Part shown: positions 10,840-21,362 of the stretch, in pieces
Position numbering within the stretch: the stretch's first letter is position 1
How the letters are laid out: every line of letters begins with the position of its first letter
NCBI RefSeq assembly: GCF_026157085.1
Contig: NZ_JANPVN010000001.1
Location: forward strand, 1,488,001 to 1,552,000
Source: Sphingomicrobium arenosum
Lineage (GTDB): Bacteria; Pseudomonadota; Alphaproteobacteria; Sphingomonadales; Sphingomonadaceae
Direction: 5' to 3'
Length of the DNA stretch: 64,000 bases
Program-made: the position numbers and the translations under genes
The notes under the pieces: generated by a model
Databases searched by the model: none
Told to the model about the DNA's origin: nothing
The model's input: the letters and a program-made list of their open reading frames with translations, nothing else

Positions 10840-11322
10840 ATGACACCTGTTGATGTGGGACTGGGCACCGCGTTGCGCGCGCTGATCCATGCGCTCGATG
10901 GGGCGGTGCAGCGCGTCTATGATGCACATGGCGTGGATTTTCGCCCGCGCTTCTATGTCGTGTTGCGGCATCTGGAGGAAGCGGGCGAGGCACCGGTCTC
11001 CATGCTTGCCGAGACTGCGGGCGTGAGCCAGCCCGCGATGACGCAGACGATCGCCAAGATGCTCGAAAAGGGTCTTGTCGCCCCGGTGCGCAACAGCGAC
11101 GGGCGGCGCCATGTCGTCACCCTGTCGGACAAGGGCCGCCTGCTGGCCGCCGACATCGCCCCCGTTTTCGCCGCCACCCGGCGCGCTGCCGAGAAGCTCG
11201 AAGCCGAGACCGGCGTCGACCTGTCGGGCGCGATTGCCAAGACCCTCGATGCCCTGCGGACCGACGATTTCGCTGCGCGTATCGAACGCGAACTCTCCTA
11301 CCCCGAAGGACATGCCCGATGA
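10840..11322 (+). CDS. MarR-family transcriptional regulator
   Basis: 160 residues. A central winged helix-turn-helix (VSMLAETAGVSQPAMTQTIAKM, then GLVAPVRNSDGRRHVVTLSDKG as wing) is flanked by dimerisation helices, as in MarR proteins. It is expected to bind a palindromic operator and release it on ligand binding. It overlaps the following S41 peptidase gene by 4 nt (ATGA), so the two are co-transcribed and the peptidase is a likely target through autoregulation. GGAG directly abuts the ATG; AAAGG 11 nt upstream may serve as the ribosome-binding site. Confidence 0.9.
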   Translation: MTPVDVGLGTALRALIHALDGAVQRVYDAHGVDFRPRFYVVLRHLEEAGEAPVSMLAETAGVSQPAMTQTIAKMLEKGLVAPVRNSDGRRHVVTLSDKGRLLAADIAPVFAATRRAAEKLEAETGVDLSGAIAKTLDALRTDDFAARIERELSYPEGHAR

Positions 11323-12293
11323 AGACACTTTTCCTGCCCGTGCTGGCCCTCGCGAGCCTGCTCGCCGCCCCGGCCTGCGCCGCCCCGATCAGCCAGGCCG
11401 AGCGCATCGAGGCGCTCGATCAGGCAGCGATCCTGCTCGAAGAGCGCTATACCTATGCCGACAAGGGCGCCGCGCTCGCGGCGGGGTTGCGCGCCTCGCG
11501 TGAGCAATTCGCCGCCCACAACGAGGGTGAGGCGTTCGCCGCAGCGGTGACCGACTGGCTGCGCGCGCAGAGCGGGGATGGGCATCTCGGGCTGTCCTAC
11601 AGCGAGGCCGTGATCCCCGAGCCCGAGGAGCAGCCGGGCGAGGACCTCGCGCTCAACGACGATATGGAAGAATGGTATGGCGCCGGGGTCAATCACGGCG
11701 TCGAGAAGATCGAGCGGCTCGAGGACAATATCATGCTGTTCGACCTGCGCGTCTTTCCGCCGCCCGCGATGGGCGCGGAGGTGATCTCGGCGGCGATGGT
11801 GACGGTGGCGCAGGGCGATGCGCTGATCATCGATCTGCGCAAGAATGGCGGCGGGGCGGAGACGGTGAACCTCATCCTCGGCTATCTGGTGAAGCCCGGC
11901 TCGCCCGCCATGTCGACCTATCATCGCGCCACCGACAGCTGGACGCATGAGAGCGTCCCCGACTGGGTGCCGGGTCGCCGCTTCGGCGAGGACAAGCCGC
12001 TCTATGTGCTGACGTCCAAGCGCACCTTTTCGGCCGCCGAAGCGCTGGCCTACAGCCTGCGGGCGCTCGGCCGTGCGACCATCATCGGCGAGGTCACCGG
12101 CGGCGGCGCGCACCCGTTCGAATATCGCAAGGTCAGCGACCATTTCGCGCTCGACCTGCCCGAATGGCGCTCCGAGCATCCGCTGACCGGGGCGAATTGG
12201 CAGGATGTGGGGGTGACGCCCGATGTGGCGGTGCCCGCCGAAGAGGCGCTGGACAGGGCGCTCGAACTGGCGCGGGCGGCGATCGCTCGCTAG
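11319..12293 (+). CDS. S41-family peptidase, IRBP/Tsp-like, exported
   Basis: 324 residues with an N-terminal signal peptide (LPVLALASLLAAPACA). The core has the S41 strand DALIIDLRKNGGGAETVNLI and the nucleophile region LTSKRTFSAAEALAYSL, where the serine before AAEA is the expected catalytic residue, followed by GEVTGGGAH. The family includes C-terminal processing peptidases. This short form, with no visible PDZ domain, resembles the retinoid-binding-protein-like subgroup and is probably periplasmic. It is the second gene of the marR operon. The substrate is unknown. Confidence 0.85.
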   Translation: MKTLFLPVLALASLLAAPACAAPISQAERIEALDQAAILLEERYTYADKGAALAAGLRASREQFAAHNEGEAFAAAVTDWLRAQSGDGHLGLSYSEAVIPEPEEQPGEDLALNDDMEEWYGAGVNHGVEKIERLEDNIMLFDLRVFPPPAMGAEVISAAMVTVAQGDALIIDLRKNGGGAETVNLILGYLVKPGSPAMSTYHRATDSWTHESVPDWVPGRRFGEDKPLYVLTSKRTFSAAEALAYSLRALGRATIIGEVTGGGAHPFEYRKVSDHFALDLPEWRSEHPLTGANWQDVGVTPDVAVPAEEALDRALELARAAIAR

Positions 12294-12311
12294 CTCTTCA
12301 GCGCAAAAGCG

Positions 12312-12348
12312 AAAGGGGCGCCGGACCGACCGTCCGACGCCCCTTTTT
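12312..12348. terminator. Bidirectional terminator between the S41 gene and sucB
   Basis: GGGGCG...CGGAC (12315-12326) pairs with GTCCG...CGCCCC (12332-12343), with one mismatch. An A-run lies to the left and TTTTT to the right. It can end the plus-strand marR operon and, read in reverse, the minus-strand sucAB operon. Confidence 0.85.
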
Positions 12349-12369
12349 CGTACCGTGTGACGAACGACC

Positions 12370-13641
12370 TTAAAGGTCGATCAGCAGGCGGGTCGGATCT
12401 TCCAATGCTTCCTTGATGCGGACGAGGAAGGTCACTGCCTCGCGGCCGTCGATCAGGCGGTGATCGTAGCTGAGCGCGAGATACATCATCGGCTTGATGA
12501 CGACTTCGCCGTTCACCGCGATCGGGCGCTCCTCGATGCGGTGCATGCCGAGCACCGCCGACTGGGGCGGGTTGATGATCGGGGTCGACAGGAGCGAGCC
12601 GAACACGCCGCCGTTCGAGATGGTGAAGGTGCCGCCCGCCATGTCTTCCATGCCGAGCGTGCCTTCCTTGGCGCGCTTGCCATAATCGGCGATGGCCTGC
12701 TCGATCTGGGCAAAGCTCATCTGGTCGGCCGAGCGGATGACGGGGACGACGAGGCCCTTGGGCGCCGAGACCGCGACCGAGACGTCGAGATAGTCGTGAT
12801 AGATGATCTCGTCGCCCTCGATGCGCGCGTTGACCGCGGGCACGTCCTTGGCGGCGAGGCTGACGGCCTTGATGAAGAAGCTCATGAAGCCGAGGCGGAT
12901 GCCGTGCTTCTTGGCGAAGTGGTCCTTGTACTTCGAACGCGCTTCCATCACCGCCGACATGTCGACGTCGTTGAAGGTGGTGAGCAGCGCGGCGGTGTTC
13001 TGCGCGTCCTTCAGCCGCTTGGCGATGGTCTGGCGAAGGCGGCTCATCTTGACGCGTTCCTCGCGGCGTTCGCCCGAGACGGTGACGCTGGTCGGGGCCG
13101 AAGCCTGGCCGCCCGATGCCGCAGCCGCCTTGGCAGCGGGCTCGGCGCTCTTGTCCTTGGCGGCGGCGAGGACGTCGTCCTTGGTGATGCGCCCGTCCTT
13201 GCCGGTGCCGGTGATCCTGGAGGGGTCGACGCCATGTTCGAGCACCGCGCGGCGCACGGCGGGCGAGAGGGTGAGGTCGCTTTGCAGCGCCTGTTCGTCG
13301 GTCTTGCCCTGCTCGATCACGCTATTGTTCTCGGTGATCGCGTCGGGGCCTTCGGAGGACTGCGCGTCGCCCGCCGGCCTGGGGGCATCGGCGACCGCGC
13401 CCGAGCCTTCGCCCACGGTGGCGATGACCTGGCCGACCTCGACCGTGTCTCCCGCGCCGAACGCCTGGCTTTCGAGCACGCCCGCGACCGGGCTCGGCAC
13501 GTCGACCGAGACCTTGTCGGTCTCGAGGCTGACGATCGGCTCGTCCTGCTCGACCGGGTCGCCCGGCTGTTTCAGCCATTCGCCGACAGTGGCTTCGGTA
13601 ATCGATTCGCCCAGCGTGGGGACGGTGACGTCGGTCGCCAT
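12370..13641 (-). CDS. sucB: 2-oxoglutarate dehydrogenase E2, dihydrolipoyl succinyltransferase
   Basis: 423 residues in the usual order: one lipoyl domain (residues 1-80) with lipoyl lysine K43 in ETDKVSVDV, an A/P/E-rich linker, an E1/E3-binding domain ([17 protein letters not shown]) around residues 125-165, and the CoA acyltransferase core with catalytic H394 and D398 in [12 protein letters not shown]. It transfers succinyl groups to CoA in the TCA cycle. It starts 43 nt after the sucA stop, so the two form an operon. Confidence 0.98.
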   Translation of the reverse strand: MATDVTVPTLGESITEATVGEWLKQPGDPVEQDEPIVSLETDKVSVDVPSPVAGVLESQAFGAGDTVEVGQVIATVGEGSGAVADAPRPAGDAQSSEGPDAITENNSVIEQGKTDEQALQSDLTLSPAVRRAVLEHGVDPSRITGTGKDGRITKDDVLAAAKDKSAEPAAKAAAASGGQASAPTSVTVSGERREERVKMSRLRQTIAKRLKDAQNTAALLTTFNDVDMSAVMEARSKYKDHFAKKHGIRLGFMSFFIKAVSLAAKDVPAVNARIEGDEIIYHDYLDVSVAVSAPKGLVVPVIRSADQMSFAQIEQAIADYGKRAKEGTLGMEDMAGGTFTISNGGVFGSLLSTPIINPPQSAVLGMHRIEERPIAVNGEVVIKPMMYLALSYDHRLIDGREAVTFLVRIKEALEDPTRLLIDL

Positions 13642-13684
13642 GGAAACGTGTCTCTCTTCTTCGTCTATGTCCTGCCCGGGACCC

Positions 13685-16444
13685 TTAGAGCCCGAGCGCG
13701 TCTTCGATCAAGGCGGCCTGCTGCGCGGCGTGGCGCTTGGCGAGGCCGGTGGCGGGCGAGGCCGCCGCATCGCGTCCCGCATAGCGCGGTCGCATGCCCG
13801 TCTTGCCCGCCTCGTCGAGGCAGCGTTCGAGCAGTTCGTGGACCAGCAGCCAGCTGCCCTGGTTGCGCGGCTCTTCCTGGCACCAGATCAGGCTTTCCAG
13901 CTGCGGCATTTCCGACAGGCGCTTGATGAGCGGCTCGATCGGGAAGGGATAGAGCTGCTCGATGCGGATGATCTGCGTGTCGGTCACCCCCGCCTCGTCG
14001 CGTTTGTCCATGAGGTCGTAAGCGACCTTGCCCGAACAGAGGACGACCTTCCTGACCGTGTCGCTCGGCGCGCCGTCGGGGTCCGACAGGATGCGGAAGA
14101 AGTGGCCTTCGCCGACGAAATCCTCGCGCGCCGACACCGCGCGTTTGTGCCGGAGCAGCGACTTGGGCGTCATGATGACCAGCGGCTTCCTGAAGTCGCG
14201 GCGCATCTGGCGCCTGAGGACGTGGAAATAATTGGCCGGCGTTGTGATGTTGCACACCTGCATATTGTCTTCGGCGCACAGCTGGAGGAAGCGTTCAAGG
14301 CGCGCGCTACTATGCTCCGGCCCCTGCCCTTCATAGCCGTGCGGCAGGAGCAGGACGAGGCCCGAGGCGCGCAGCCACTTGGCCTCGCCGCTAGCGATGA
14401 ACTGGTCGATCATGATCTGCGCGCCATTGGCGAAGTCGCCGAACTGCGCTTCCCATAGCGTCATCGTCATCGGATCGGCGATCGAATAGCCATATTCGAA
14501 GCCCATCACGCCATATTCGGACAAGGGCGAGTCGCGCACTTCGAAGCGCGGGCCCGGCACCTCCATCTCGCGCAGCGGGATGAACTTCTCGCCGGTTTTC
14601 TGATCGACCCAGACGGCGTGGCGCTGCGAGAAGGTGCCGCGGCCGCTGTCCTGCCCCGACAGGCGGATGCCATAGCCATCGAGCAGCAGGCTGCCGAAGG
14701 CGAGCGCTTCGCCGGTCGCCCAGTCGATGCCCTCGCCGCTCTCCAGCGCCTTGTGCTTGGCCTTGAGGATGCGGGTCAGCGTCTTGTGCACGTCCAGTTC
14801 GGCGGGGACGTGGGTCAGCACCTCGGTGAGCTTGTCATAGGCGTCGGCGTCGATCGCGGTATCGGTGTTGCGCCGTCCCGACACACTTTCATCGGGCATC
14901 TTGAGCTTGGACCAGCGCCCGCCGAACCAGTCGGCCTGCTGCGGTTCATAGTGGTTGCCCGCCTCGAACTCCTCTTCGAGGTGGCGGGTGAAGTCGGCGA
15001 CCTTCTGGTCGACCCAATCCTTCGACACGACATTCTCGGCGATCAGCCGTTCAGCATAGACCTTGGAGATGGGCGGATGCTGGCGGATCTCGGCATACAT
15101 GAGCGGCTGGGTGAAGCTCGGCTCATCGCCCTCATTATGGCCGAAGCGGCGATAGCACCACATGTCGATGACGACGTCGCGCCCGAAGGTCTGACGAAAT
15201 TCGATCGCGACCTTGCAGGCCCAGGTGACCGCCTCGGGATCATCGCCATTCACGTGCAGGATGGGCGCCTGAATCGATTTGGCGATGTCGGACGGATAGG
15301 GGCTGGAGCGCGCGAATTGCGGGCTGGTGGTAAAGCCGACCTGGTTGTTGATGACGAAATGGATGGTACCGCCGGTGCCATAGCCCGGCAGCCCGCTCAT
15401 CATCAGACATTCGGCGACCACGCCCTGCCCTGCGAAAGCGGCATCGCCGTGGAGCAGGATGGGCAGCACGGTCTTGCCATGCTTGTCGCCGCGGATGGTC
15501 ATGATGGCGCGGCTCTTGCCGAGCACGACGGGGTCGACCGCCTCGAGGTGCGAGGGGTTGGGCACGAGGCTCAAATGGACGTCATTGCCATCGAAGCTGC
15601 GATCGGACGAGGTGCCGAGGTGATATTTCACATCGCCCGACCCGCCGACATCCTCGGGGTTGGAGGCGCCGCCCGCAAATTCGTGGAAGATGGCGCGATA
15701 GGGCTTGCCCATGACATTGGCGAGGACGTTCAATCGCCCGCGATGCGCCATGCCGATGGTCATCTCGGTGACGCCCATCTGACCGCCATATTTGATGATC
15801 GCTTCCAGCGCCGGGATCATGCTTTCGCCGCCGTCGAGGCCGAAGCGCTTGGTGCCGACATATTTGCGGGCGAGGAATTTTTCCCACTGCTCGCCCTCGA
15901 TCACCTTGTCGAGGATCGCGGTCTTGCCCTCGGGGGTGAAATGGATCTCGGCATTCTTGCCCTCGACGCGCTCCTGCAGGAAGCGGCGCTCATCGAGGTC
16001 GTTGATGTGCATATATTCGACGCCGACGGTGCCGCAGTAGTTGTTCTGCAGCACGCCGACGATCTGGCGGATGGTGGCGCGGTCGAAGCCGAGCACCCCG
16101 CCGAGCCAGACTTCCTGGTCAAGATCGGGGAAGCCGTGGTGCGCGGGGCTGAGTTCCTTGGGGAAGTCGTGGTGCGACAGGCCGAGCGGATCGAGCCGCG
16201 CGGCAAGGTGGCCGCGCACGCGATAGGTGCGGATGAGCATCATCGCGCGGATCGAATTGTCGGCGACGCGAATGAGGTCCTTCTCGGCATATTCGCCCGA
16301 GGCCCGCGCGGCTTCCTTCGCCTGCTCGACAAAATTGGCCTCGACCGGATCGAGCCCCAGATTGGCATCGTCGAGTTCGCTGATCGGCCAATTGGGCCGG
16401 GCCCAGCTCGGGCCTTGTTTCACGTCGGGCGAGATCGCGTCCAT
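13685..16444 (-). CDS. sucA: 2-oxoglutarate dehydrogenase E1 component
   Basis: 919 residues from ATG at 16444, chosen because AAAAGG precedes it at good spacing; an upstream extension in the same frame is unlikely. It has thiamine-diphosphate features: [15 protein letters not shown], then GDAAFAGQG followed by [11 protein letters not shown] (the GD...NN cofactor motif), and a transketolase-like C-terminal half. It decarboxylates 2-oxoglutarate and passes the succinyl group to SucB. It is the first gene of the sucAB operon, divergent from the GDPD lipoprotein gene. Confidence 0.98.
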   Translation of the reverse strand: MDAISPDVKQGPSWARPNWPISELDDANLGLDPVEANFVEQAKEAARASGEYAEKDLIRVADNSIRAMMLIRTYRVRGHLAARLDPLGLSHHDFPKELSPAHHGFPDLDQEVWLGGVLGFDRATIRQIVGVLQNNYCGTVGVEYMHINDLDERRFLQERVEGKNAEIHFTPEGKTAILDKVIEGEQWEKFLARKYVGTKRFGLDGGESMIPALEAIIKYGGQMGVTEMTIGMAHRGRLNVLANVMGKPYRAIFHEFAGGASNPEDVGGSGDVKYHLGTSSDRSFDGNDVHLSLVPNPSHLEAVDPVVLGKSRAIMTIRGDKHGKTVLPILLHGDAAFAGQGVVAECLMMSGLPGYGTGGTIHFVINNQVGFTTSPQFARSSPYPSDIAKSIQAPILHVNGDDPEAVTWACKVAIEFRQTFGRDVVIDMWCYRRFGHNEGDEPSFTQPLMYAEIRQHPPISKVYAERLIAENVVSKDWVDQKVADFTRHLEEEFEAGNHYEPQQADWFGGRWSKLKMPDESVSGRRNTDTAIDADAYDKLTEVLTHVPAELDVHKTLTRILKAKHKALESGEGIDWATGEALAFGSLLLDGYGIRLSGQDSGRGTFSQRHAVWVDQKTGEKFIPLREMEVPGPRFEVRDSPLSEYGVMGFEYGYSIADPMTMTLWEAQFGDFANGAQIMIDQFIASGEAKWLRASGLVLLLPHGYEGQGPEHSSARLERFLQLCAEDNMQVCNITTPANYFHVLRRQMRRDFRKPLVIMTPKSLLRHKRAVSAREDFVGEGHFFRILSDPDGAPSDTVRKVVLCSGKVAYDLMDKRDEAGVTDTQIIRIEQLYPFPIEPLIKRLSEMPQLESLIWCQEEPRNQGSWLLVHELLERCLDEAGKTGMRPRYAGRDAAASPATGLAKRHAAQQAALIEDALGL

Positions 16445-16643
16445 GATCACCTTTTCTTCGAGGGTTCGTGCCCCCTTGTCCTTACGTCCCGGCACCGCCC
16501 CCGGTTGCACCGCGAGCGGCTTTAACCAGATGGAGGGCGGCTGGCTAGGCCCGCCGTGGCCCCATCTTGCTGCATTGCGACATAGGAAGGACGCGCGTCC
16601 TTTGCCACTGGAAAAAGGGCGGGTCGCGCCCTAGCCTTCGCAG

Positions 16644-17579
16644 ATGATGTACCGCCCCCTCCTCGCCACTGTGGCGCTGCTTGGCCTCGCGGGCTGCCAG
16701 CATGATGCGGCGCCCCGCATCATCGCCGCCGACCTGCCCGAACCCGCGCTCGCGCTCGACCTGTCGCGGGTCGGTCTGGGCGGCTTTCTCGACTGTTTGC
16801 AGGATCGCGAGACGACCATCCTCGCCGCCCATCGCGGCGGCCCGGCGGAGGGCTATCCCGAGAACCATCTCGCCACGCTGGCCTATAATAGCGCGGCCGC
16901 GCCGATGCTGTTCGAGGTGGACGTGCAGGAAACGGCCGACGGGCATTACGTCCTCTATCATGACGAGACGCTGGAAGAGGACAGCAACGGCAGCGGGCGG
17001 ATCGCCGATCATACGCTCGCCGAGCTCGGGTCGGTCGCCTATGACAATGGCGGGCTCGGCCTGTCGACGCTGGCAGAGGTGCTCGACTGGGCGCGGGGGC
17101 GCACGATCCTCCAGCTCGATATCAAGCCCGGGGTCGACCTGCCCCGCCTGCTGCGCTGGCTCGATGCGCGCGATGCCGAGGAGTTCGCGCTGGTGATCAC
17201 CTATAATCTCGAGCAGGCGCGCGTGGTGGCGGCGCATCACGACAGCATCATGATCTCGGCGAGCGTGGATGAGGAGAGCGATCTCGACGCGCTCAATGCC
17301 GCCGGGATAAGCGATGAGCGCATCGCCGCCTGGACCGGGCTGGAGGCGCCGCGCCCGCCGCTGTGGAACATGCTCGACCGCCGCGACATCAGCGCCAATT
17401 ACGCCACCTATCGCTCGCTCGACACGTGGACGGGGTCGCCCAGCAATGGCGCGGGCTATATGCGGTTGGGCGGGGTCGGGCTCGAGATCCTGTCGACCGA
17501 CCACCCGCTCTATGTCCATCGCTGGATGGAGGATCGGCAGGACATCATGGCCGCCGCGAGCGCCTGCCTCGCGCCATAA
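16644..17579 (+). CDS. Glycerophosphodiester phosphodiesterase-family lipoprotein
   Basis: 311 residues. Lipoprotein signal MMYRPLLATVALLGLAGC with C18. The GDPD catalytic signature is present: AAHRGG, then PENHLAT, then FEVDVQETADGHYVLYHDE and LQLDIKPG. These residues coordinate the divalent metal and cleave glycerophosphodiesters or related phosphodiesters. Membrane anchoring suggests an envelope lipid or teichoic-like substrate; this is inferred. The gene sits alone on the plus strand between sucD and sucA, separating two genes that often lie together, and ends at a shared bidirectional terminator. Confidence 0.88.
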   Translation: MMYRPLLATVALLGLAGCQHDAAPRIIAADLPEPALALDLSRVGLGGFLDCLQDRETTILAAHRGGPAEGYPENHLATLAYNSAAAPMLFEVDVQETADGHYVLYHDETLEEDSNGSGRIADHTLAELGSVAYDNGGLGLSTLAEVLDWARGRTILQLDIKPGVDLPRLLRWLDARDAEEFALVITYNLEQARVVAAHHDSIMISASVDEESDLDALNAAGISDERIAAWTGLEAPRPPLWNMLDRRDISANYATYRSLDTWTGSPSNGAGYMRLGGVGLEILSTDHPLYVHRWMEDRQDIMAAASACLAP

Positions 17580-17614
17580 AAAAGGCCCCCGCATCGCTGC
17601 GAGGGCCATTTTTT
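17578..17614. terminator. Bidirectional terminator between the GDPD gene and sucD
   Basis: A hairpin of about 10 bp (17584-17607, loop TCGC, one mismatch) is flanked by an A-run on the left and TTTTTT (17609-17614) on the right. It can act in both directions for these convergent genes. Confidence 0.9.
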
Positions 17615-17633
17615 GTCGGCGATGCGCGGGGCC

Positions 17634-18518
17634 TTAGCCCTGCAGCACCTTCTTGAGGGTGGTGCCGAGTTCGCTGGGCGAGGGCGAGACGGTGATGCCC
17701 GCCGCTTCCATCGCCGCGATCTTGTCCTCGGCGCCGCCCTGGCCGCCCGAGACGATCGCGCCGGCATGGCCCATGCGGCGCCCGGGAGGCGCGGTGCGGC
17801 CGGCGATGAAGCCGACGGTGGGCTTCTTGCGACCGCGCTTGGCCTCGTCGGCGAGGAACTGCGCGGCTTCTTCCTCGGCGCTGCCGCCGATTTCGCCGAT
17901 CATGATGATGCTTGTCGTGGCATCGTCGGCGAGGAAGAGTTCGAGGCAGTCGATGAAGTTGGTGCCGTTGACGGGATCGCCGCCGATGCCGACCGCGGTG
18001 GTCTGGCCAAGGCCCTCGTTGGTGGTCTGGAACACGGCCTCATAGGTGAGCGTGCCCGAGCGCGAGACGACGCCGACCGAGCCCTTGGAGAAGATCTTGC
18101 CCGGCATGATGCCGATCTTGCACTCGCCGGGGGTGAGGACGCCGGGGCAATTGGGGCCGATGAGGCGCGACTTCGAGCCGTCCAAGGCGCGCTTCACCTT
18201 GACCATGTCGAGCACCGGGATGCCTTCGGTGATGGCGACGATAAGCGGAATTTCCGCGTCGATCGCCTCGAGGATCGAATCCGCCGCGAAGGGGGGCGGG
18301 ACGTAGATGACGCTCGCATCGGCGCCGGTCTTCTCGGCCGCTTCGCGCACGGTGTCGTAGACCGGCAAGCCGAGGTGGGTCATGCCGCCTTTGCCCGGGG
18401 TGACGCCGGCGACCATGTTGGTGCCGTAATCCATCGCCTGCTGGGTGTGGAAGGTGCCGGTGTCACCGGTCATCCCCTGGGTGATGACCTTGGTGTTTTT
18501 GTCGACGAGAATGCTCAT
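17634..18518 (-). CDS. sucD: Succinyl-CoA ligase, alpha subunit
   Basis: 294 residues. It has an N-terminal CoA-binding fold ([18 protein letters not shown]), [20 protein letters not shown], and the phosphorylated histidine H251 in RRMGHAGAI. With the beta subunit SucC it converts succinyl-CoA to succinate and makes ATP or GTP. Alphaproteobacteria commonly encode sucC directly upstream of sucD. Here the upstream neighbour is instead a small secreted protein gene overlapping by 4 nt, and no sucC occurs in the window. Confidence 0.98.
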   Translation of the reverse strand: MSILVDKNTKVITQGMTGDTGTFHTQQAMDYGTNMVAGVTPGKGGMTHLGLPVYDTVREAAEKTGADASVIYVPPPFAADSILEAIDAEIPLIVAITEGIPVLDMVKVKRALDGSKSRLIGPNCPGVLTPGECKIGIMPGKIFSKGSVGVVSRSGTLTYEAVFQTTNEGLGQTTAVGIGGDPVNGTNFIDCLELFLADDATTSIIMIGEIGGSAEEEAAQFLADEAKRGRKKPTVGFIAGRTAPPGRRMGHAGAIVSGGQGGAEDKIAAMEAAGITVSPSPSELGTTLKKVLQG

Positions 18519-18985
18519 TCATTTGTCTCCGTCGCAGTGCCAACTACGAGATTGAGGCGGGGTTTGTCCTGGGTGCCGGCCAGCCTGAAGAGGATCGGCT
18601 GGCCCTCGGCGAAAAAGCTCACCTGTCCATCCTCGAAGGCGGGGAAATTTTCGCCCCAGGCGGACAGGAACTGGTTGATCGAGGCCACGTCGGAAAAGGC
18701 GGCCATGACGACGCAGATGCCACCGCCATTGTCCGACCCGTTGACCAGCAACAGGGGCGCACGATCGCTATGCGAAAAGAAGGACGGGCCGTCCGATGCC
18801 CCGCCCGACTGTTCTGCCTCGCGCCAGCCGAGATCGGTCAGCGCCGCCGGGTTCAGCACCCCATCGCTCGTCGCCGCGAAGCAGTCGTTATAGCTCTGAT
18901 AGATGTCCTCCAGAGGGCCGACACGACCCATCGGATCATCCTGCGCGACCATCAGCGCGGCGAGAAGAGGAGCGGCAAGGATCAT
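18515..18985 (-). CDS. Uncharacterised exported protein, paralogue B of the mdh-sucD interval
   Basis: 156 residues. A short N-terminal signal ([15 protein letters not shown]) is followed by a domain with two cysteines (YNDCFAA and [10 protein letters not shown]). I do not recognise a named family. It aligns by eye with the preceding gene's product: both have LxxLGxxxA after the first cysteine, then CVVxA, a helix, and a C-terminal strand region. It overlaps sucD and the preceding gene by 4 nt each, so translation of all three is probably coupled. Export to the periplasm is inferred from the signal. Confidence 0.75.
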   Translation of the reverse strand: MILAAPLLAALMVAQDDPMGRVGPLEDIYQSYNDCFAATSDGVLNPAALTDLGWREAEQSGGASDGPSFFSHSDRAPLLLVNGSDNGGGICVVMAAFSDVASINQFLSAWGENFPAFEDGQVSFFAEGQPILFRLAGTQDKPRLNLVVGTATETNE

Positions 18986-19515
18986 TCGGCGGCCGGTTCC
19001 ACGGCGGCGGGGACATTGTCCTCGCCCGTCTTGGTCATGGTGAAGCGCGCGAAGGGCGCGTCCTGTTCGCCTTCGGGCTGGACCACGAGGCGATGATCGT
19101 CGAGCTGCCAGACATAGCTATAGCCTTCCTGGCCGACGGGCATGCCGATGATCGCCGACAGTTCCTGCGCGAGCACGCCATAAGCGGCAGTATCGGGCAG
19201 GCTGGCCGAGACGACGCAGCTCTTTTCCTTCAACTGGTCACGCATGGTGATGATCGAACTGGGGTTGCCGCGCTTCTGGTAGAGGCCGGTGACGCTCGCG
19301 CCCGAGCGACGACCGCCGGCGCGGCGACGCGCCTGATCGTAGCCCAAGGAGGCGAGCCGATCGAGGTGGATCCAGTCGGTGTCGGTGATCAGCTGGCAGG
19401 CGGCGATCGATTCGGCGACCTGCTGGGCGGTCGGATGCTCGTCCGCCGCCATTGCCGGGCTCGCCACGGCCATCGCGGCCAGCGCCGCCATCGATCCAAA
19501 CGCAACTTTCATCAT
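18982..19515 (-). CDS. Uncharacterised exported protein, paralogue A of the mdh-sucD interval
   Basis: 177 residues from ATG at 19515, chosen over an upstream in-frame start because AGGAG and AGGGA lie just upstream and the signal peptide (MMKVAFGSMAALAAMAVASPAMA) then begins at residue 1. The mature part has cysteines in AACQLITD and KSCVVSASL. The second matches the CVV motif of the downstream paralogue, suggesting tandem duplication and possibly a disulfide. No named family is recognised. It lies 68 nt after mdh and in the same operon direction as mdh and sucD. Confidence 0.75.
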   Translation of the reverse strand: MMKVAFGSMAALAAMAVASPAMAADEHPTAQQVAESIAACQLITDTDWIHLDRLASLGYDQARRRAGGRRSGASVTGLYQKRGNPSSIITMRDQLKEKSCVVSASLPDTAAYGVLAQELSAIIGMPVGQEGYSYVWQLDDHRLVVQPEGEQDAPFARFTMTKTGEDNVPAAVEPAAE

Positions 19516-19583
19516 CGTCCCTACTCCTGTGTCACGGGCCATCCGTCGGCCCATTCCTTAAGCTCGCGCCGCTGAAAGCAGCC

Positions 19584-20564
<981 letters not shown>

Positions 20565-20830
20565 TCATGCGTCGCGTCCGCTTGGAAAGCGCGGACTCGG
20601 TCTTGCCCGCGCACCTAGCCCGCCGCGCAGGCGCTATCAACCTTCGGCTGCGGATTTTGCGCCGAGACCGCACCGGGCTCGCCATCGGGCGCACGATTTC
20701 GGGCTGTCAGCGCGTTGGACGGCGGGTTTACGACAAAGCGATCCCACGACACGACCAAATGGCGTGCACGAGGCGGCAATGCAGCGTTCGGACAGCGGAT
20801 ATTCAGCGCAAAACCGCTATAAACAGCTTC

Positions 20831-21211
20831 ATGAAAACACGCATGACCCTGATCGCCCTCGGCGTTGCCGCCTTTGCCGCCACGCCGTCCGCCGCCAAGC
20901 CGCCCGCCCATGCCGGCGGGGGCAAGCATATGGCGCATGGCATCGCTTATGCGCAGCCCGGCTGCCCGCCCGGCCTCGCGAAGAAGAACAACGGCTGCCT
21001 GCCCCCGGGCCAGGCCAAGAAGCGCTACGAGCAGGGCTATCGGTTCGACCGTAGTTTCTCGGGCTATACGGCCTATGACCGCATTCCCTACGACCTGCGC
21101 CGTCATTACGAGCTCGATCCGCGCAGCCGCTACATCTACGACAACGACTATATCTACCGCGTCGACCCCACCACGCTGGTGGTCCGCGAAGTGCTTCGCG
21201 CCATTCTCTAA
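20831..21211 (+). CDS. Small basic exported protein of unknown function
   Basis: 126 residues from ATG at 20831; an in-frame extension upstream lacks a signal peptide. Signal MKTRMTLIALGVAAFAATPSAA. The mature region has a repeated CPPGLAKKNNGCLPPGQAKK with two cysteines, then a tyrosine-rich segment (YDRIPYDLRRHYELD, YIYDNDYIYRVDP). This layout resembles small RcnB-like or DUF1236-like periplasmic proteins of sphingomonads, but I cannot place it firmly. A TATAAA-like -10 lies about 12 nt upstream of the start, and a strong hairpin follows the stop. Confidence 0.75.
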   Translation: MKTRMTLIALGVAAFAATPSAAKPPAHAGGGKHMAHGIAYAQPGCPPGLAKKNNGCLPPGQAKKRYEQGYRFDRSFSGYTAYDRIPYDLRRHYELDPRSRYIYDNDYIYRVDPTTLVVREVLRAIL

Positions 21212-21240
21212 GCGCTTGGGCAAGCGCGGTTAACGAGATC

Positions 21241-21274
21241 ATGAGGGTCGCCCCAGCCGGGGCGGCCCTCATTT
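21241..21274 (+). terminator. Probable terminator of the small exported protein gene
   Basis: A 14-bp stem (21241-21254 with 21259-21272, one G-U pair) and an AGCC loop are followed by a short TTT. The stem is very stable but the T tract is poor, so it may terminate inefficiently or only protect the 3' end. Confidence 0.65.
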
Positions 21275-21362
21275 GACTCTGACGGTCCGATTTGGAATTC
21301 CTTCACCCCTTGGCTTTACGCCAGTAAGCCACTGAAATTCCGGGGAATGGGGAAAGTTTAAC

